The notes beneath the pieces are model-generated. The model was given only the letters and a program-made list of their open reading frames with translations. It ran no database searches and was not told the DNA's origin. Shown one piece after another: positions 54,190-62,903 of a DNA stretch of 64,000 nucleotides. The stretch lies in contig NZ_AUIF01000044.1 in NCBI RefSeq assembly GCF_000423565.1, positions 36,720-100,719 on the forward strand. The letters run 5' to 3'. A program made the translations under genes and the position numbers. Source of the DNA: Runella zeae DSM 19591. GTDB taxonomy: Bacteria > Bacteroidota > Bacteroidia > Cytophagales > Spirosomataceae. Each line of letters begins with the position of its first letter. Position 1 is the first letter of the stretch.

Positions 54190-54225
54190 AATGGAAGATC
54201 AATAACAAATGAATAAGAAAGGATT

Positions 54226-54612
54226 TTAGTTGAGACGATAAGGCGTAATCATCATAAACTCAGGAATAGTAACTCTAAACTGCTTACCATCCATCACACG
54301 CTCCATGAGATAGGTTCCGGCCATTTTTCCTATGCTAGTCCGAAGATTACAACCCGATACATACTCATGCACCTCGCCAGGTTCAAGAATTGGCTGCTGA
54401 CCTACTACTCCTTCTCCTTCTACTTCCCTCATAGTACCATTGGAATCATGAATAAACCAATGCCGCCGCAACAGCTGAATGGTGTGCTCACTGTGGTTTT
54501 CGATGGTGATACGGTAGGTAAACACAAAATGGGCCTGCATCGGGCTCGAATATTCGGGCTGATATTGCGTCAATACGCTTACTCGTACGCCTTCTGTAAT
54601 CGCTGATGTCAT
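54226..54612 (-). CDS. apaG: ApaG protein
   Basis: 128-residue ApaG: beta-sandwich protein linked to Co2+/Mg2+ tolerance and nucleotide metabolism in gamma-proteobacteria. Family blocks: SVLTQYQPEYSSP, FTYRITIENHSEHTIQLLRRHW, GEGVVGQQPILEPGEVHEYVSG and GKMAGTYLMER. ATG at 54612 (MTSAITEGVRV) is preferred to the longer ORF at 54645. Divergent from ung. Biochemical role in this phylum is unsettled. Confidence 0.93.
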   Translation of the reverse strand: MTSAITEGVRVSVLTQYQPEYSSPMQAHFVFTYRITIENHSEHTIQLLRRHWFIHDSNGTMREVEGEGVVGQQPILEPGEVHEYVSGCNLRTSIGKMAGTYLMERVMDGKQFRVTIPEFMMITPYRLN

Positions 54613-54698
54613 GTTTTCTAAGGCTTTTCCTAACTTTACAACCAAAATTAGGTTGTATAAGTTAAAAAAACCAATACTTTTCGCAAAAAATAGAAAAA

Positions 54699-55364
54699 AT
54701 GGACGTTAAAATTGAAACTTCCTGGAAAGCCCTCCTACAAACCGAATTTGAGCAGCCTTATTTTGCCGAACTTATCGACTTTGTCAAACAACAATATAAG
54801 ACTCAGCAGGTTTATCCTCCGGGAAAGCTTATCTTCAATGCCTTTGACAAGTGTCCCTTTGACCAAGTAAAAGTAGTAATACTAGGCCAAGATCCCTATC
54901 ATGGGCGCGGTCAAGCCAATGGCTTGTGCTTTTCGGTAAATGATGGTATCCCGATGCCGCCGTCGCTTATCAATATTTTTAAAGAAATTCAGAATGACCT
55001 TGAAAAGCCTTTTCCTAAAACTGGTAATCTCGAACGCTGGGCCGAACAAGGAGTGCTTTTACTGAACGCCACCCTTACGGTGAGAGAAGCAAGTCCAGGC
55101 TCGCACCAAGGACGCGGCTGGGAGCGATTTACGGATGCGGTCATTCAACGATTAAATGACAATAAAGAAGGTTTGGTGTTTTTGTTGTGGGGGAAATATG
55201 CCCAAGACAAAGGCCGCATTATTGACCCTAAAAAGCACTTTGTTTTGAAATCAAAGCACCCCTCTCCTATGTCGGCCAATGCTGGAGGTTGGTTTGGCAA
55301 CAAACACTTTAGTCAAACCAACCATTATCTAAAAAGCAAGGGCTTAAGCGAAATTGAGTGGTAA
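54699..55364 (+). CDS. ung: Uracil-DNA glycosylase
   Basis: 221-residue family 1 UDG that removes uracil from DNA. Water-activating loop GQDPYHGRGQANGLCFSV (Asp and His active site), the uracil-binding Asn region LLLNATLTV, and the leucine-intercalation loop HPSPMSANAGGWFGNKHF, where the usual HPSPLSA reads HPSPMSA. All catalytic residues are present. Single gene divergent from apaG. Confidence 0.97.
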   Translation: MDVKIETSWKALLQTEFEQPYFAELIDFVKQQYKTQQVYPPGKLIFNAFDKCPFDQVKVVILGQDPYHGRGQANGLCFSVNDGIPMPPSLINIFKEIQNDLEKPFPKTGNLERWAEQGVLLLNATLTVREASPGSHQGRGWERFTDAVIQRLNDNKEGLVFLLWGKYAQDKGRIIDPKKHFVLKSKHPSPMSANAGGWFGNKHFSQTNHYLKSKGLSEIEW

Positions 55365-55388
55365 AACGTATGAAGAAACAAGAGAGCA

Positions 55389-55673
55389 TTATTTCCCATT
55401 TCTGTCTCTGTCTTGTTGGTCTACTAGCTTTTGGTACTCTCTCTCGGCCAAGTCCAAATCGCTAGGCTTGATATAGGCCCAGTAGTATTGAGTCAGTATT
55501 CCTATGCCCCAAAAAGCCAAAACCCAGATTGGCCAAAAATAACCATGAGAACCACTAGTGAGATACCAAATAACAATCAAAATAGCATTTGTAAACAAAT
55601 AAGACACCAAATCACGTTGAAAATGCGCGCGACGGCGGGCTATTTTCCAAAGTTTTTCGTCCCGAGAGTCCAT
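55389..55673 (-). CDS. 2TM domain protein (copy 1)
   Basis: 94 residues with two hydrophobic segments (about 25-45 and 55-75) and the 2TM-domain pattern RRRAHFQRDLVSYLFTNAIL, WVLAFWGIGILTQYY and YQKLV. Small inner-membrane proteins of this type occur in many Bacteroidota and often sit in tandem or at the C-terminus of regulators. Follows copy 2 by 14 bp on the same strand. Function unknown. Confidence 0.85.
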   Translation of the reverse strand: MDSRDEKLWKIARRRAHFQRDLVSYLFTNAILIVIWYLTSGSHGYFWPIWVLAFWGIGILTQYYWAYIKPSDLDLAEREYQKLVDQQDRDRNGK

Positions 55674-55687
55674 ATTTGTGCCTAGGT

Positions 55688-55960
55688 TTATTGTTTGTTA
55701 AGTAATTTCTGATACTCTCGCTCTATCATCTCTTTTTCGTTGAGAGCGTAAGTACTAAGGTAGTGAGACACTAGCCCGATTCCCCACCCCAACGAACTCC
55801 AAATAGGCCAAGGATAAGAACTTTCGCCTCTGATGTATACGCCTACGGCCCAGAGTGTCCAGAGGCCCGTATTGACTAACAAATAAATGAGTAAATGCGT
55901 CTTGAAAGCGGCTCTTTTTTTGGCCATTTTCCAAAGCTGGGGATCGCGTGGTGTTTCCAT
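55688..55960 (-). CDS. 2TM domain protein (copy 2)
   Basis: 90 residues, clearly homologous to the next gene: METPRDPQLWKMAKKRAAFK, then two membrane segments and WSSLGWGIGLVSHYLS, ending REYQKLLN. ATG at 55960 is chosen over the earlier 55996 start because it aligns with copy 1 (M..PRDEKLWK). The tandem pair likely forms a heteromer or a duplicated regulator of envelope function; there is no evidence for either. Confidence 0.82.
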   Translation of the reverse strand: METPRDPQLWKMAKKRAAFKTHLLIYLLVNTGLWTLWAVGVYIRGESSYPWPIWSSLGWGIGLVSHYLSTYALNEKEMIEREYQKLLNKQ

Positions 55961-56028
55961 GTGAATAAGATAGTTTAGGGTTTTGTTTTGGTTCAATTAA
56001 GATGGCTGTTGTTTGATGATTCAAAAAT

Positions 56029-56061
56029 AAAATGCGGTTGGGGGATACCCAACCGCATTTT
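56029..56061 (-). terminator. Terminator after the coiled-coil gene
   Basis: 14-bp perfect inverted repeat AAAATGCGGTTGGG and complement with a 5-nt loop. On the minus strand it follows the coiled-coil gene by 54 bp and is succeeded by TTATTTTTG. Confidence 0.8.
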
Positions 56062-56115
56062 GATAGAATTCGTTTTTTGATAGATGAATCCCCTAAATCG
56101 GAGAGTCAAGTTTAT

Positions 56116-57066
56116 CTACTTGATGGTGAAGTTGCTAGAACCAATCCGGAATCCTTCTGCATATACTTCTACGCTATATTTCCCAGGACGGAAGCGTTGA
56201 GCATTGTCATAAGTCATTTCTACGGTCTGGTTGGTGTTTTGATAAGCTACACGGTCTTTGGTAGTAAACACCATTTCTTGTCCTTTCCATGAGAATTTGC
56301 CTGAACCCATGGCTTCATCCGAAATAACAGCTCCTTCTGGGTCAAGAACTCTAACAATGATTTCTTTTTCTTCAGGTACAGTAAGTGGATTGGGTGGAAG
56401 TGTGAACTGCAATTTGATTTTATCCACTCTTTTGGCACGATAAGAATCATTGTCTTTCACTTTTCCTTTAGGAGTTACGGCCAACACTTTAATGTTTTCA
56501 GCTTTTAGAGCAGCTCCAATCGCCACTTTTTCACTCAATTCCCGGTTACGACTATTATAAGTCGTTACGGAATCGGTCAAAGCAAGTTTTTCTTGCGACA
56601 ATGTCTCTTTCTCAGTTTTTAGGGTAGTATTTTCGCTGGTCAAAGTTTGATTTGAGGTAGCCAACATCGTATTTTCCTCTCTTAGCTTGGCTATTTCTAC
56701 GTCTTTATCAGCCAAAAACTGCTCATATTCTTTGATTTTTGTGTTGTATTTGGCGATTTCAAACTTATTACTTTTTCGCAAAGAGGCTTTGTCTGCTTCA
56801 AGTTTGGCTTTCATCTTGGTCAACTCTTCGATATTACCGCCTAGTTGCTGAATTTCTGCAATTTTAGCATCTAGTGAACGTGAGACAGAATCTAATCTGG
56901 TTTGTGTAAAAGCAAGTTCTTTTGCTTTTTCCATGATGACTACCTCTTTGCTCTCAGCTAGCTCTTTCTTATCGAAATACATAAAGCCAAAAGCCCCCGC
57001 GGCCAACGTCATAATAACCAATCCTACCCAAGCGAATGTGCCCTTGTTTTGCTGGTTGCTTTCCAT
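56116..57066 (-). CDS. Single-pass membrane protein with long coiled coil
   Basis: 316 residues. Near the N-terminus a membrane segment (about 10-30, TFAWVGLVIMTLAAGAFGFMY), then a long heptad-rich coiled coil (about 35-170) with many Leu, Glu and Lys, then a beta-rich C-terminal domain (about 190-316) including EKEIIVRVLDPEGAVI. The longer ORF at 57117 would add 17 residues; ATG at 57066 (MESNQQNKG) is chosen. Resembles envelope-spanning tether proteins of Bacteroidota, but I do not recognise a named family. Confidence 0.75.
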   Translation of the reverse strand: MESNQQNKGTFAWVGLVIMTLAAGAFGFMYFDKKELAESKEVVIMEKAKELAFTQTRLDSVSRSLDAKIAEIQQLGGNIEELTKMKAKLEADKASLRKSNKFEIAKYNTKIKEYEQFLADKDVEIAKLREENTMLATSNQTLTSENTTLKTEKETLSQEKLALTDSVTTYNSRNRELSEKVAIGAALKAENIKVLAVTPKGKVKDNDSYRAKRVDKIKLQFTLPPNPLTVPEEKEIIVRVLDPEGAVISDEAMGSGKFSWKGQEMVFTTKDRVAYQNTNQTVEMTYDNAQRFRPGKYSVEVYAEGFRIGSSNFTIK

Positions 57067-57383
57067 AATTGTAATTGTTTGATTAGTGAAACATGAGTTA
57101 AATAGAAAGTAAAGCAATGAGTCATCTATAAATTATCAATTAGGATGGTTCTGCCATTATTCAAAAAAAGCTGTTCCACCCTGATTCTAGGGTAGTTCAG
57201 CAATAAATATGTAGAGCTTTTTTCCCAAAACGAGCAAATACACTCTCATTTAGTATAATTAGCGCTCGTTTGTCATATCTCAACGCTCTGCTTTTTTTTG
57301 TATAAGCTTGTCGAAAGATTTTAAACGCAAACTTTTGTGACGTAACTTCACGGCTATTTCCATCCTAACTTGAGTCAGAAGCC
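57067..57383. other. Divergent promoter region of coiled-coil gene and polX
   Basis: No gene. TTG at 57308-57310 and AACTTTTG at 57330-57337 with a 19-bp spacer approximate the Bacteroidota promoter layout (one mismatch in the -7 box) about 50 bp before polX. The rest shows no structure I can name. Confidence 0.4.
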
Positions 57384-59135
57384 ATGTCAAACGACCAAAT
57401 AGTAGAAATCCTTGAACTTACCGTGAAGCTTATGGAGCTTCATAATGCCGATACTTTCAAAACTCGCACGCTTGCCAATGCTACATTCAATTTAGATCGC
57501 TTCAAAACCGCCAATTTGGCTGAGTTACCAGTTGAAGAATTGGTAAAAATCCAAGGAGTCGGTAAAAGCATGGCTCAGAAGATTGTACAATTAGTCCAAA
57601 CAGGCCATTTGCCCGAACTAGATGAACTGATTGCCCAAACGCCGGCAGGTGTACTTGAAATGTTCAAAATTAAGGGTATTGGCCCCAAAAAAATTGGTAC
57701 TATTTGGCGTGACTTGGGGATAGAATCTATCCAAGCCCTAAAAGAAGCGTGCGAAAATGGTCAAATCGCAAAACTGAAAGGGTTTGGGGCAGGTACGCAG
57801 CAAAAAATATTGGATTCTTTGGCATTCATGGAGAGTCAAGCTGGCAAACTTCGTATGGACAAAGGAGAAGCATTGGCGGCTATTGTTTTGGAAGAATTGC
57901 AAAAACATTTTAGCAAAGTTGGGATTACAGGAGATGTAGCCCGCAAAAATGAAATTGTCGAGACCATCCAACTTCTGGTAGCGACGGAGTCTCCGGTAGC
58001 GGCTGCGCATACCATCAATCAACTTGGATGGCTCGTACAGCATCCTAAAGAATCTTCTCCTTTTGTATGGCGAGGCACCTTACGAGACCGCACTGCCTCT
58101 ACTGACGAACTTCCCCCACAGGGCGAAGAAATCGAAGTAAAAAAGACCATAGAGGCTCACGTTGAAATTATATTTACAGCCCCTGAAAAGTTTGAAAACG
58201 ACCGTTTTATTTTTGAAAGTAGCGAAGCACATTTGGCACTTGTTACCTCCTCTGGCCATACACTCTTCCAAATAGCCAATAGCGATAGCGTAGAAAATGT
58301 GGAGGCGATTTATCAAAAGGCCAACCTACCCTATGTAGTACCCGAAATGCGCGAAGGCTGGGGTGAATTGGAATGGCTCGCCCAACATCAAAATGACGAG
58401 CTTATTACCTGGAACGACTTGAAAGGTATCTTGCACAATCATAGTACCTACTCCGATGGTAAACATAGCCTCGAAACGATGGCAAGATTTTGTAAAGAAC
58501 TTGGTTTTGAGTATCTAGGTATTGCCGACCACTCTCAATCAGCTGCTTATGCCAATGGCCTCCGCGAAGATCGTATCCGAATTCAACACGAAGAAATAGA
58601 CCACCTCAACCACAAACTTGCACCTTTCAAGATATTGAAAGGTATAGAATCGGATATTTTGGGAGACGGTTCGCTCGATTATCCTTCAGAAATCCTTGCT
58701 ACCTTCGACTATGTAGTAGCCTCTGTACATAGCAATCTCAATATGGGTATCGAAAAAGCCACGAGCCGCTTGCTTACTGCTATCGAAAATCCCTTTACCA
58801 CTATTTTGGGGCATCCCACTGGGCGACTCTTATTGGCTCGGGAGGGTTATCCTATCGATCATAAAACCATCATTGATTCTTGTGCCCAACATGGCGTAGT
58901 GATTGAAATCAATGCAAGCCCTTGGCGGCTAGACTTAGATTGGCGCTGGATACGTTATTGTATGGAAAAAGGCGTTATGCTCAGTATCAACCCTGATGCC
59001 CACGAAAAAGAAGGGTATTATGATATGCACTATGGCGTAGGAGTAGCACGCAAAGGAGGGCTTACCAAGTCCATGACTTTCAATGCCCTTTCACTGACCG
59101 AAATCGAAAGTTATTTTCAAAAACGCAAAAAATAG
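57384..59135 (+). CDS. polX: PolX-type DNA polymerase/3'-5' exonuclease with degenerate palm
   Basis: 583 residues in the PolX order: N-terminal 8-kDa/HhH region (1-150; IQGVGKSMAQKIVQL, IKGIGPKKIGTIW), polymerase palm/thumb region (about 150-320) and C-terminal PHP exonuclease (about 340-583). The PHP site looks intact: LHNHSTYSDG, GIADHSQSA, GIESDIL, VASVHSN, ILGHPTGRLL and NPDAHEK carry the metal His and Asp. The palm does not. Where PolX enzymes read GSxRRGxExxxDID, this one has ITGDVARKNEIVETIQ (181-196), with Thr194 and Gln196 in place of the two metal Asp. So polymerase activity is probably lost while nuclease activity is kept. No frameshift; codon use is like its neighbours. Confidence 0.88.
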   Translation: MSNDQIVEILELTVKLMELHNADTFKTRTLANATFNLDRFKTANLAELPVEELVKIQGVGKSMAQKIVQLVQTGHLPELDELIAQTPAGVLEMFKIKGIGPKKIGTIWRDLGIESIQALKEACENGQIAKLKGFGAGTQQKILDSLAFMESQAGKLRMDKGEALAAIVLEELQKHFSKVGITGDVARKNEIVETIQLLVATESPVAAAHTINQLGWLVQHPKESSPFVWRGTLRDRTASTDELPPQGEEIEVKKTIEAHVEIIFTAPEKFENDRFIFESSEAHLALVTSSGHTLFQIANSDSVENVEAIYQKANLPYVVPEMREGWGELEWLAQHQNDELITWNDLKGILHNHSTYSDGKHSLETMARFCKELGFEYLGIADHSQSAAYANGLREDRIRIQHEEIDHLNHKLAPFKILKGIESDILGDGSLDYPSEILATFDYVVASVHSNLNMGIEKATSRLLTAIENPFTTILGHPTGRLLLAREGYPIDHKTIIDSCAQHGVVIEINASPWRLDLDWRWIRYCMEKGVMLSINPDAHEKEGYYDMHYGVGVARKGGLTKSMTFNALSLTEIESYFQKRKK

Positions 59136-59146
59136 GAATCATCAGG

Positions 59147-59189
59147 CTAGTAAGCCCTTCCGAATTTGAAATTTAGAAGGGTTTACTAG
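59147..59189 (+). terminator. Terminator after polX
   Basis: 14-bp inverted repeat CTAGTAAGCCCTTC / GAAGGGTTTACTAG with one G-U pair and a 15-nt loop, followed by TTTTTTGAAG, 11 bp after the stop. Confidence 0.78.
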
Positions 59190-59204
59190 TTTTTTGAAGT
59201 TATG

Positions 59205-59852
59205 TTACATGTCGACTAGCTTGAGCCGTATGGCCACTATCACCATTCCTACGCGGCTTTTCACCCCCATTTTTTGAAATACCGCCTCCCGATAGCCATC
59301 TACCGTGCGGGGACTTACGCACATCTTATCCGCAATTTCTTGGTAAGTAAGTTCGCTACAGGCCCATTTAATAAACTCCATCTCACGGTCGTTGAGACCC
59401 AAGCTGGCGGCGGGGCTGCTGTTTTGTTCAGGATTTAAGTTTTTAATCAATTGTCCCGTCACAAATTCGGTATAGTAATATCCTTTTTGAACTATAGCAT
59501 CCAATGCTTGCTTGAGTTCGAAAGGTTTACAGCCTTTCAGAAGATAGCCCCGCGCGCCATTGCGCAGCATCCCCACGATTGATTCTTCTTTGTCGTTCAT
59601 CGAAAGTGCCAATACCCGCACTTCGGGGTGATTGTTTTTGAGCCAAAGAGCCGTTTCAAAACCGTCCATTTCGGGCATGCTAATATCCAAGAGCACTATT
59701 TCTGGTATCATTTTGAGTTTGATACGATTGAGCAATTCGCGACCGTTGGTCACTTCATACATTACGTCATAATCCTCGTATTTTTGTATCAATCCCGATA
59801 GCGCTTTGGCCATTAGTTCGTGGTCGTCTACAATAGCAAGAGTGGTTTTCAT
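59205..59852 (-). CDS. NarL/LuxR-type response regulator
   Basis: 215 residues: receiver domain (1-120, acidic pocket IVDDHE, phospho-acceptor Asp in VLLDISMPEMDG, conserved Lys in YLLKGCKPFE) and a C-terminal LuxR helix-turn-helix (about 150-210; LNDREMEFIKWACSELTYQEIADKM and SPRTVDGYREAVFQKMGVKSR). Binds DNA when phosphorylated. ATG at 59852 (MKTTLAIVDDH) replaces a longer 59921 reading that overlaps the kinase gene. Its start is 58 bp past the stop of the degenerate kinase gene. The intact kinase further upstream is the likely phosphodonor. Confidence 0.93.
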   Translation of the reverse strand: MKTTLAIVDDHELMAKALSGLIQKYEDYDVMYEVTNGRELLNRIKLKMIPEIVLLDISMPEMDGFETALWLKNNHPEVRVLALSMNDKEESIVGMLRNGARGYLLKGCKPFELKQALDAIVQKGYYYTEFVTGQLIKNLNPEQNSSPAASLGLNDREMEFIKWACSELTYQEIADKMCVSPRTVDGYREAVFQKMGVKSRVGMVIVAIRLKLVDM

Positions 59853-59910
59853 AAGGAGTAAAGGGTGTAGTATAGCTTTTTTATGGTTATGAGTTGTTTC
59901 TTCGTTGAAT

Positions 59911-60648
59911 TTACAGAACATCTACTGAGATCTTCATCTCTAATAGGGCTGATTTACCGTCAACATTTTCGAACTTACATACCCCCTCAATCAATCCCAA
60001 ACGTTGTCGGATGTGAGTCCACTCTTTTGAATTTTCTATTTGCGCATCAGCACAAAGCTCTGCCTGTATACTAATCTCAAGTTTGGCTGGCTTATAATGT
60101 AATAAAATCGCCAATGGAGCACGCTCACAAGCGGCACAAACCACAAACAACAATTGCTGAATGCTCCTAAAAAGCACAATTTCTTTGTCATACCCTAAAG
60201 AATAAACGCCCCCTTTCACTACCAATTCTATTTCTTTTTGGTCTATTTTACGGATGCGCTGTATTTCTAATGCAAGACTACTACTTAAATCAAAATCTTG
60301 AACCAAGTAAGACTCCAAATTTCTAATCAAGGCCCTCAAATCCGTAATCGACTGTCCTACAATGTCATTGGTTTGCTTCACATAGGCTTGTTGTTGGTCA
60401 TCAAGTGGACTATCTTCAAGTGCGTATAGATACAACTTAGCCACCGACAGCATCTGCCCGATATTGTCGTAGAGTTCTGCGCCTACACGCTCAAAGGCCT
60501 GTTTTTGTATTTCCACTTGCGCCTCTAGTACTTCCTGCTGGAAATTGTTCATCAGAATAATATTCTTAGGCCGACGATTTAGTTGTTGTCTCACAATGTA
60601 TTTCAATATTAATAAAATACTACAATAAAGCCAAGTAGCATCAGCCAC
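59911..60648 (-). CDS. Degenerate HisKA_3-type histidine kinase (probable pseudokinase)
   Basis: 245 residues. A short N-terminal hydrophobic segment (about 5-20) is followed by the HisKA_3 dimerisation helix: VGAELYDNIGQMLSVAKLYL. The phosphorylatable His of this family is Tyr60 (codon TAC at 60469-60471). The ATP-binding domain keeps only its outline: the N-box reads QQLLFVVCAACERAP instead of QEILNNILKHA, and no DxGxG motif is present. Its paralogue in the same cluster has His80, an intact N-box and DDGRGF. The reading frame is open and undamaged. A non-catalytic partner that heterodimerises with the intact kinase is the simplest proposal. Confidence 0.85.
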   Translation of the reverse strand: MADATWLYCSILLILKYIVRQQLNRRPKNIILMNNFQQEVLEAQVEIQKQAFERVGAELYDNIGQMLSVAKLYLYALEDSPLDDQQQAYVKQTNDIVGQSITDLRALIRNLESYLVQDFDLSSSLALEIQRIRKIDQKEIELVVKGGVYSLGYDKEIVLFRSIQQLLFVVCAACERAPLAILLHYKPAKLEISIQAELCADAQIENSKEWTHIRQRLGLIEGVCKFENVDGKSALLEMKISVDVL

Positions 60649-60879
60649 TGCTTTTTCTTGTGGGGGGTGTTGATAACGAAAAAATCAATTAAAATTATGA
60701 ACGGATAGTGGGCACTTCAAAACACTCAAAAACTAGCAAAATTTGTAAAATGCCAAAAATGGTGTGGCCAAAACAATGCCCCTAGAAAGGTGAAAGTAGC
60801 TAGCTTTTTCAGATACAGCGAAAGTAGAATGGAGAGGCTTGAATCCCAAGGGGAAATTTCCCGTTTTAGTAGGGGATTT

Positions 60880-61701
60880 TTACGGTATTGGTTTGGGAGA
60901 AGGCAGCAGCAGCTGTACTTTGGTACCTAGTCCCGGCGTAGATTCAATCAGGCAATTGCCCCCTAGCAGCTCCGTACGGCGTTGGATATTGCGTAGCCCC
61001 GCCCCTGATACCTCCAAGGTTTTGTCTAGTACTTGGGCTTTGTCAAATCCCCGACCATCGTCCTGTACAATCAGCACAAACGTTTCGGGCTGATATTGGA
61101 GTAGTATTTTGATATTTTTGGCGGCGGCGTGTTTGAGGATATTATTCAGTATTTCTTGCACTACCCTAAAAACTACCATTTCTTTTTTACCTTCTAAGCG
61201 ATAAGGTTCGCCTTGTTGGATGATTTCGGTGAGGTATTTGCCGGTTTGCCGAATCCTTCCTAGTTCATGTGAAAGACTTTCGACCAAGCCAAAATCTTTG
61301 ACAAAATCGCCGTCAAGGCTTTTGCTGAGGGCGCGTAGCTCATCAATAGTCTGCGCTATTACATCGTTTACTTCTTTTACTTGAGTAAGTGTAGGTGTTT
61401 CTTCTGATTCTAGGATATTGAGTTGCAGCCGCGCTACCGAGAGGAGTTGACCGATATTGTCATGAAGTTCTTTACCCACATGGGCTAGGGTCTGATTCTG
61501 GATTTCAATCTGCGCCTGAAGGATTTCTTGCTGGTACTGGGCGTGAATAGCTAGTTTTTCTTGACGGTTTTGGGTTTGGCGGCGTTGGAAAAGTGAAGCA
61601 AAAACAACGATTGCTATTAATAACCCAATCAATACAATAGATATTGCAATCGCAGAAGCAATTATTTCAATATTACTATTCACATTATTGTTCTTTGTCA
61701 A
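60880..61701 (-). CDS. HisKA_3-type sensor histidine kinase (intact)
   Basis: 273 residues. One membrane helix (about 12-38, IEIIASAIAISIVLIGLLIAI), then the HisKA_3 helix with phospho-acceptor His80 in KELHDNIGQLLSVARLQL, and a complete HATPase_c domain: N-box VVQEILNNILKHAAAKN, G1 DDGRGFDK, G2 GAGLRNIQRR, then GLGTKVQLLLP. Lacks an extracellular sensor, so the input may come from the membrane protein gene just upstream (overlap of 17 bp). Belongs to the two-component group that ends in the NarL/LuxR regulator. Confidence 0.93.
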   Translation of the reverse strand: MTKNNNVNSNIEIIASAIAISIVLIGLLIAIVVFASLFQRRQTQNRQEKLAIHAQYQQEILQAQIEIQNQTLAHVGKELHDNIGQLLSVARLQLNILESEETPTLTQVKEVNDVIAQTIDELRALSKSLDGDFVKDFGLVESLSHELGRIRQTGKYLTEIIQQGEPYRLEGKKEMVVFRVVQEILNNILKHAAAKNIKILLQYQPETFVLIVQDDGRGFDKAQVLDKTLEVSGAGLRNIQRRTELLGGNCLIESTPGLGTKVQLLLPSPKPIP

Positions 61702-62323
61702 GAGTCCGTTGAGGTATCAAGAAAACAATGATAAATATACTATACAAAATGTAGTTTACTATAAGCCTTGTATAACGAAAAATAGCAAATACAAGTTCGT
61801 TGCCATACGTGGATATATAATTAAAAGCACCCAAATTAAACAAAGTTGTAATCGCATATAAAGAAAACCCTATGCTTATCCAAAATAAGGGATATTGAAC
61901 AAAAGGATAAACATCTGCATATTTCAACAAACTATATAAATAATAAATGCACCAAGCAATCACAAATAGATTGGAAAAAATTTTAGGGTAGGAAGGATAA
62001 GAGTCTTTCATGTAAAGAAAAGAAACAATACTCATTAGCAAAACAACTCCTATACTGAATCCTAGTAATCTGGGGCTTATTCTCAATTCTTTACTAAAAG
62101 AAAATGAAATAAGTATATATTGTATAGGTGTAAAAAAATGATATACAATCAAATTATTTTTATAAATATTTGCAAATACTTTAGCAACAATTTCTGTAAA
62201 CAACGTAACCCAAAGTAGCAAGTACAGAGACCTGCTACTTTGGGAAAGTTTATCAAATTTTATCCCTCCAACTAGAAGACCTATTAATAAGAGAGATACA
62301 TAAACAACATAATAAAGTGGCAT
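61685..62323 (-). CDS. Polytopic membrane protein of the kinase cluster, unknown
   Basis: 212 residues with about 6-7 hydrophobic segments over nearly the whole length, short loops and many aromatic residues. Its 3' end overlaps the histidine kinase start by 17 bp, so the two are translated together and the product may be the sensory or coupling part of the kinase. I do not recognise a family. N-terminal MPLYYVVYVSLLLIGLL starts directly in a membrane segment. Confidence 0.75.
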   Translation of the reverse strand: MPLYYVVYVSLLLIGLLVGGIKFDKLSQSSRSLYLLLWVTLFTEIVAKVFANIYKNNLIVYHFFTPIQYILISFSFSKELRISPRLLGFSIGVVLLMSIVSFLYMKDSYPSYPKIFSNLFVIAWCIYYLYSLLKYADVYPFVQYPLFWISIGFSLYAITTLFNLGAFNYISTYGNELVFAIFRYTRLIVNYILYSIFIIVFLIPQRTLDKEQ

Positions 62324-62324
62324 T

Positions 62325-62858
62325 CTATAACTCAGGGCAAGGAGGTTGAGGACAAGGTTCTAATTCTTCTAATATATTCAGTTCACCTTGAGGGTGTCTT
62401 CTAGAACGAATAACAGGACTACCTCCTGCCTCTGCCACAAGTAGTAACGAGAAAGAGCTCTTATCATCTTTTAAGATGGGGTATATCTGAATAAAATCAA
62501 TATTTAAATTTGCGCCCTGCTCGTCCTTTTGTTCTAAAACTTGCCTTAAAAGAGGAGCAGAAACCTTTACCATACGCTTTTGAAATCTTGCGGTAGGGTC
62601 TTCTGGTATTCCATACTTATCAGTAAAATTTTTCCGATAACGCCTAGCAGTAACTATATCAATTAGCGCCCCTCCAGTTCTTGTAGAAGTACCTAAAGTG
62701 CTTACCATCTCTATCACACCTTGTAAGTCAGTTAAGAACTCAATATCCAAAATAGGGGGTTTGGCATCTAATGTTTTGAGAGCTTCGCCTCTACTTTCAA
62801 GATAAGCTATTGTTTCTGTAATAGCCTCGTAGATTTTTTCATATTTATTCTGTGCCAT
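62325..62858 (-). CDS. Hypothetical protein, 177 aa, first gene of the kinase cluster
   Basis: Soluble protein with no signal peptide or membrane segment. N-terminal helical region (AQNKYEKIYEAITETIAYLES), middle with KNFTDKYGIPEDPTARFQKR, then a beta-rich part (SSFSLLLVAEAGG), and a Pro/Cys-rich tail EPCPQPPCPEL. Its stop is one base before the membrane protein start, so it is translated in the same message. I do not recognise a family. Tail cysteines could bind metal or form a disulfide; there is no evidence either way. Confidence 0.6.
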   Translation of the reverse strand: MAQNKYEKIYEAITETIAYLESRGEALKTLDAKPPILDIEFLTDLQGVIEMVSTLGTSTRTGGALIDIVTARRYRKNFTDKYGIPEDPTARFQKRMVKVSAPLLRQVLEQKDEQGANLNIDFIQIYPILKDDKSSFSLLLVAEAGGSPVIRSRRHPQGELNILEELEPCPQPPCPEL

Positions 62859-62903
62859 ACCAATAGGGTTTAGATTTAATTATACATCAACTATCTGACA
62901 CTG

